6,747 bases of DNA, from contig BAXV01000121.1 in the NCBI GenBank assembly GCA_001310715.1, positions 1 to 6,747 of the forward strand, given 5' to 3'. The notes under the pieces were generated by a model. The model had not been told where the DNA came from. It saw only the letters and a program-made list of their open reading frames with translations, and searched no databases. Origin of the DNA: Pseudovibrio sp. JCM 19062. Lineage in GTDB: Bacteria > Pseudomonadota > Alphaproteobacteria > Rhizobiales > Stappiaceae. The first letter of the stretch is position 1. Each line of letters opens with the position of its first letter. The translations under genes and the position numbers were made by a program. Shown here piece after piece: positions 6,667 through 6,747 of this stretch.

Positions 6667-6747
6667 ATGAAAAAAAGCAAAATCACTCACCAGGCAGATG
6701 TGCTTGCAAGCACGCTCGCTGTTGTCAGCTGGAGCGGTGCGGTGCAG
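6667..6747 (+). CDS. Start of an exported protein, perhaps an ABC substrate-binding protein (partial)
   Basis: Only the first 27 codons are present; the gene leaves the window. The N-terminus MKKSKIT is basic and leads into LASTLAVV, then WSGAVQ, which looks like a Sec signal peptide. Coming 26 bases after the repaired end of an import-type ABC ATPase, a periplasmic substrate-binding protein is the most likely product, but the mature part is not visible, so this is inference. The Asp at residue 11 and the WSG stretch are unusual for a signal peptide core, so an indel here is possible too. Confidence 0.6.
   Translation, partial: MKKSKITHQADVLASTLAVVSWSGAVQ

Noticed and set aside
1..6747. CRISPR arrays, tRNA genes, transposon ends, attachment sites or a defence or biosynthetic island
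   Set aside because: I saw no regularly spaced repeats, no tRNA-like cloverleaf or conserved TTCGANNC arm in context, no transposase or integrase, and no cluster of genes for one new pathway.

Overview
The window looks like chromosomal DNA from an alphaproteobacterium, possibly a marine one. This is an inference from the style of the genes (a Rhodobacterales/Hyphomicrobiales-type XRE regulator, a quinol-type NO reductase, a PotA/UgpC-type ABC ATPase) and a roughly balanced base composition. No marker gene fixes the genus. No tRNA, rRNA, CRISPR array, insertion sequence or phage gene was seen.

Layout: (1) 109-955 (+), an XRE-family helix-turn-helix regulator with a large C-terminal domain, broken by two frameshifts. 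(2) 1068-3364 (-), converging on it, a gene for a single-subunit quinol-dependent nitric oxide reductase (qNOR, norB/norZ). It is broken by about nine indels but keeps every visible haem and FeB ligand. (3) 3365-3647, a divergent intergenic region with an inverted repeat and a nested hairpin. (4) 3648-4128 (+), a small exported Cys-rich protein of the DUF1311/LprI type, one frameshift. (5) 4329-5224 (+), a sulfotransferase-like protein, two frameshifts, preceded by a strong leader hairpin. (6) 5225-5594, a gap that may hold a shredded small membrane-protein gene. (7) 5595-6640 (+), an ABC transporter ATPase with one frameshift just before its stop. (8) 6667-6747 (+), the start of the next gene, with a signal-peptide-like N-terminus.

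The genes do not form one pathway. qNOR stands alone, with no norC, norQ, norD or nnrS in view, which fits NO detoxification better than full denitrification. The ATPase and the 6667 gene look like the start of an import operon that continues beyond the window.

The most striking property is the density of single-base indels: about 15 in under 6.5 kb, in every gene that can be judged. Reading frames resume exactly, catalytic residues are intact, and no stop arises from a substitution. This points to uncorrected indel errors in the assembly rather than real decay of the whole region. I see no convincing new biological system here.
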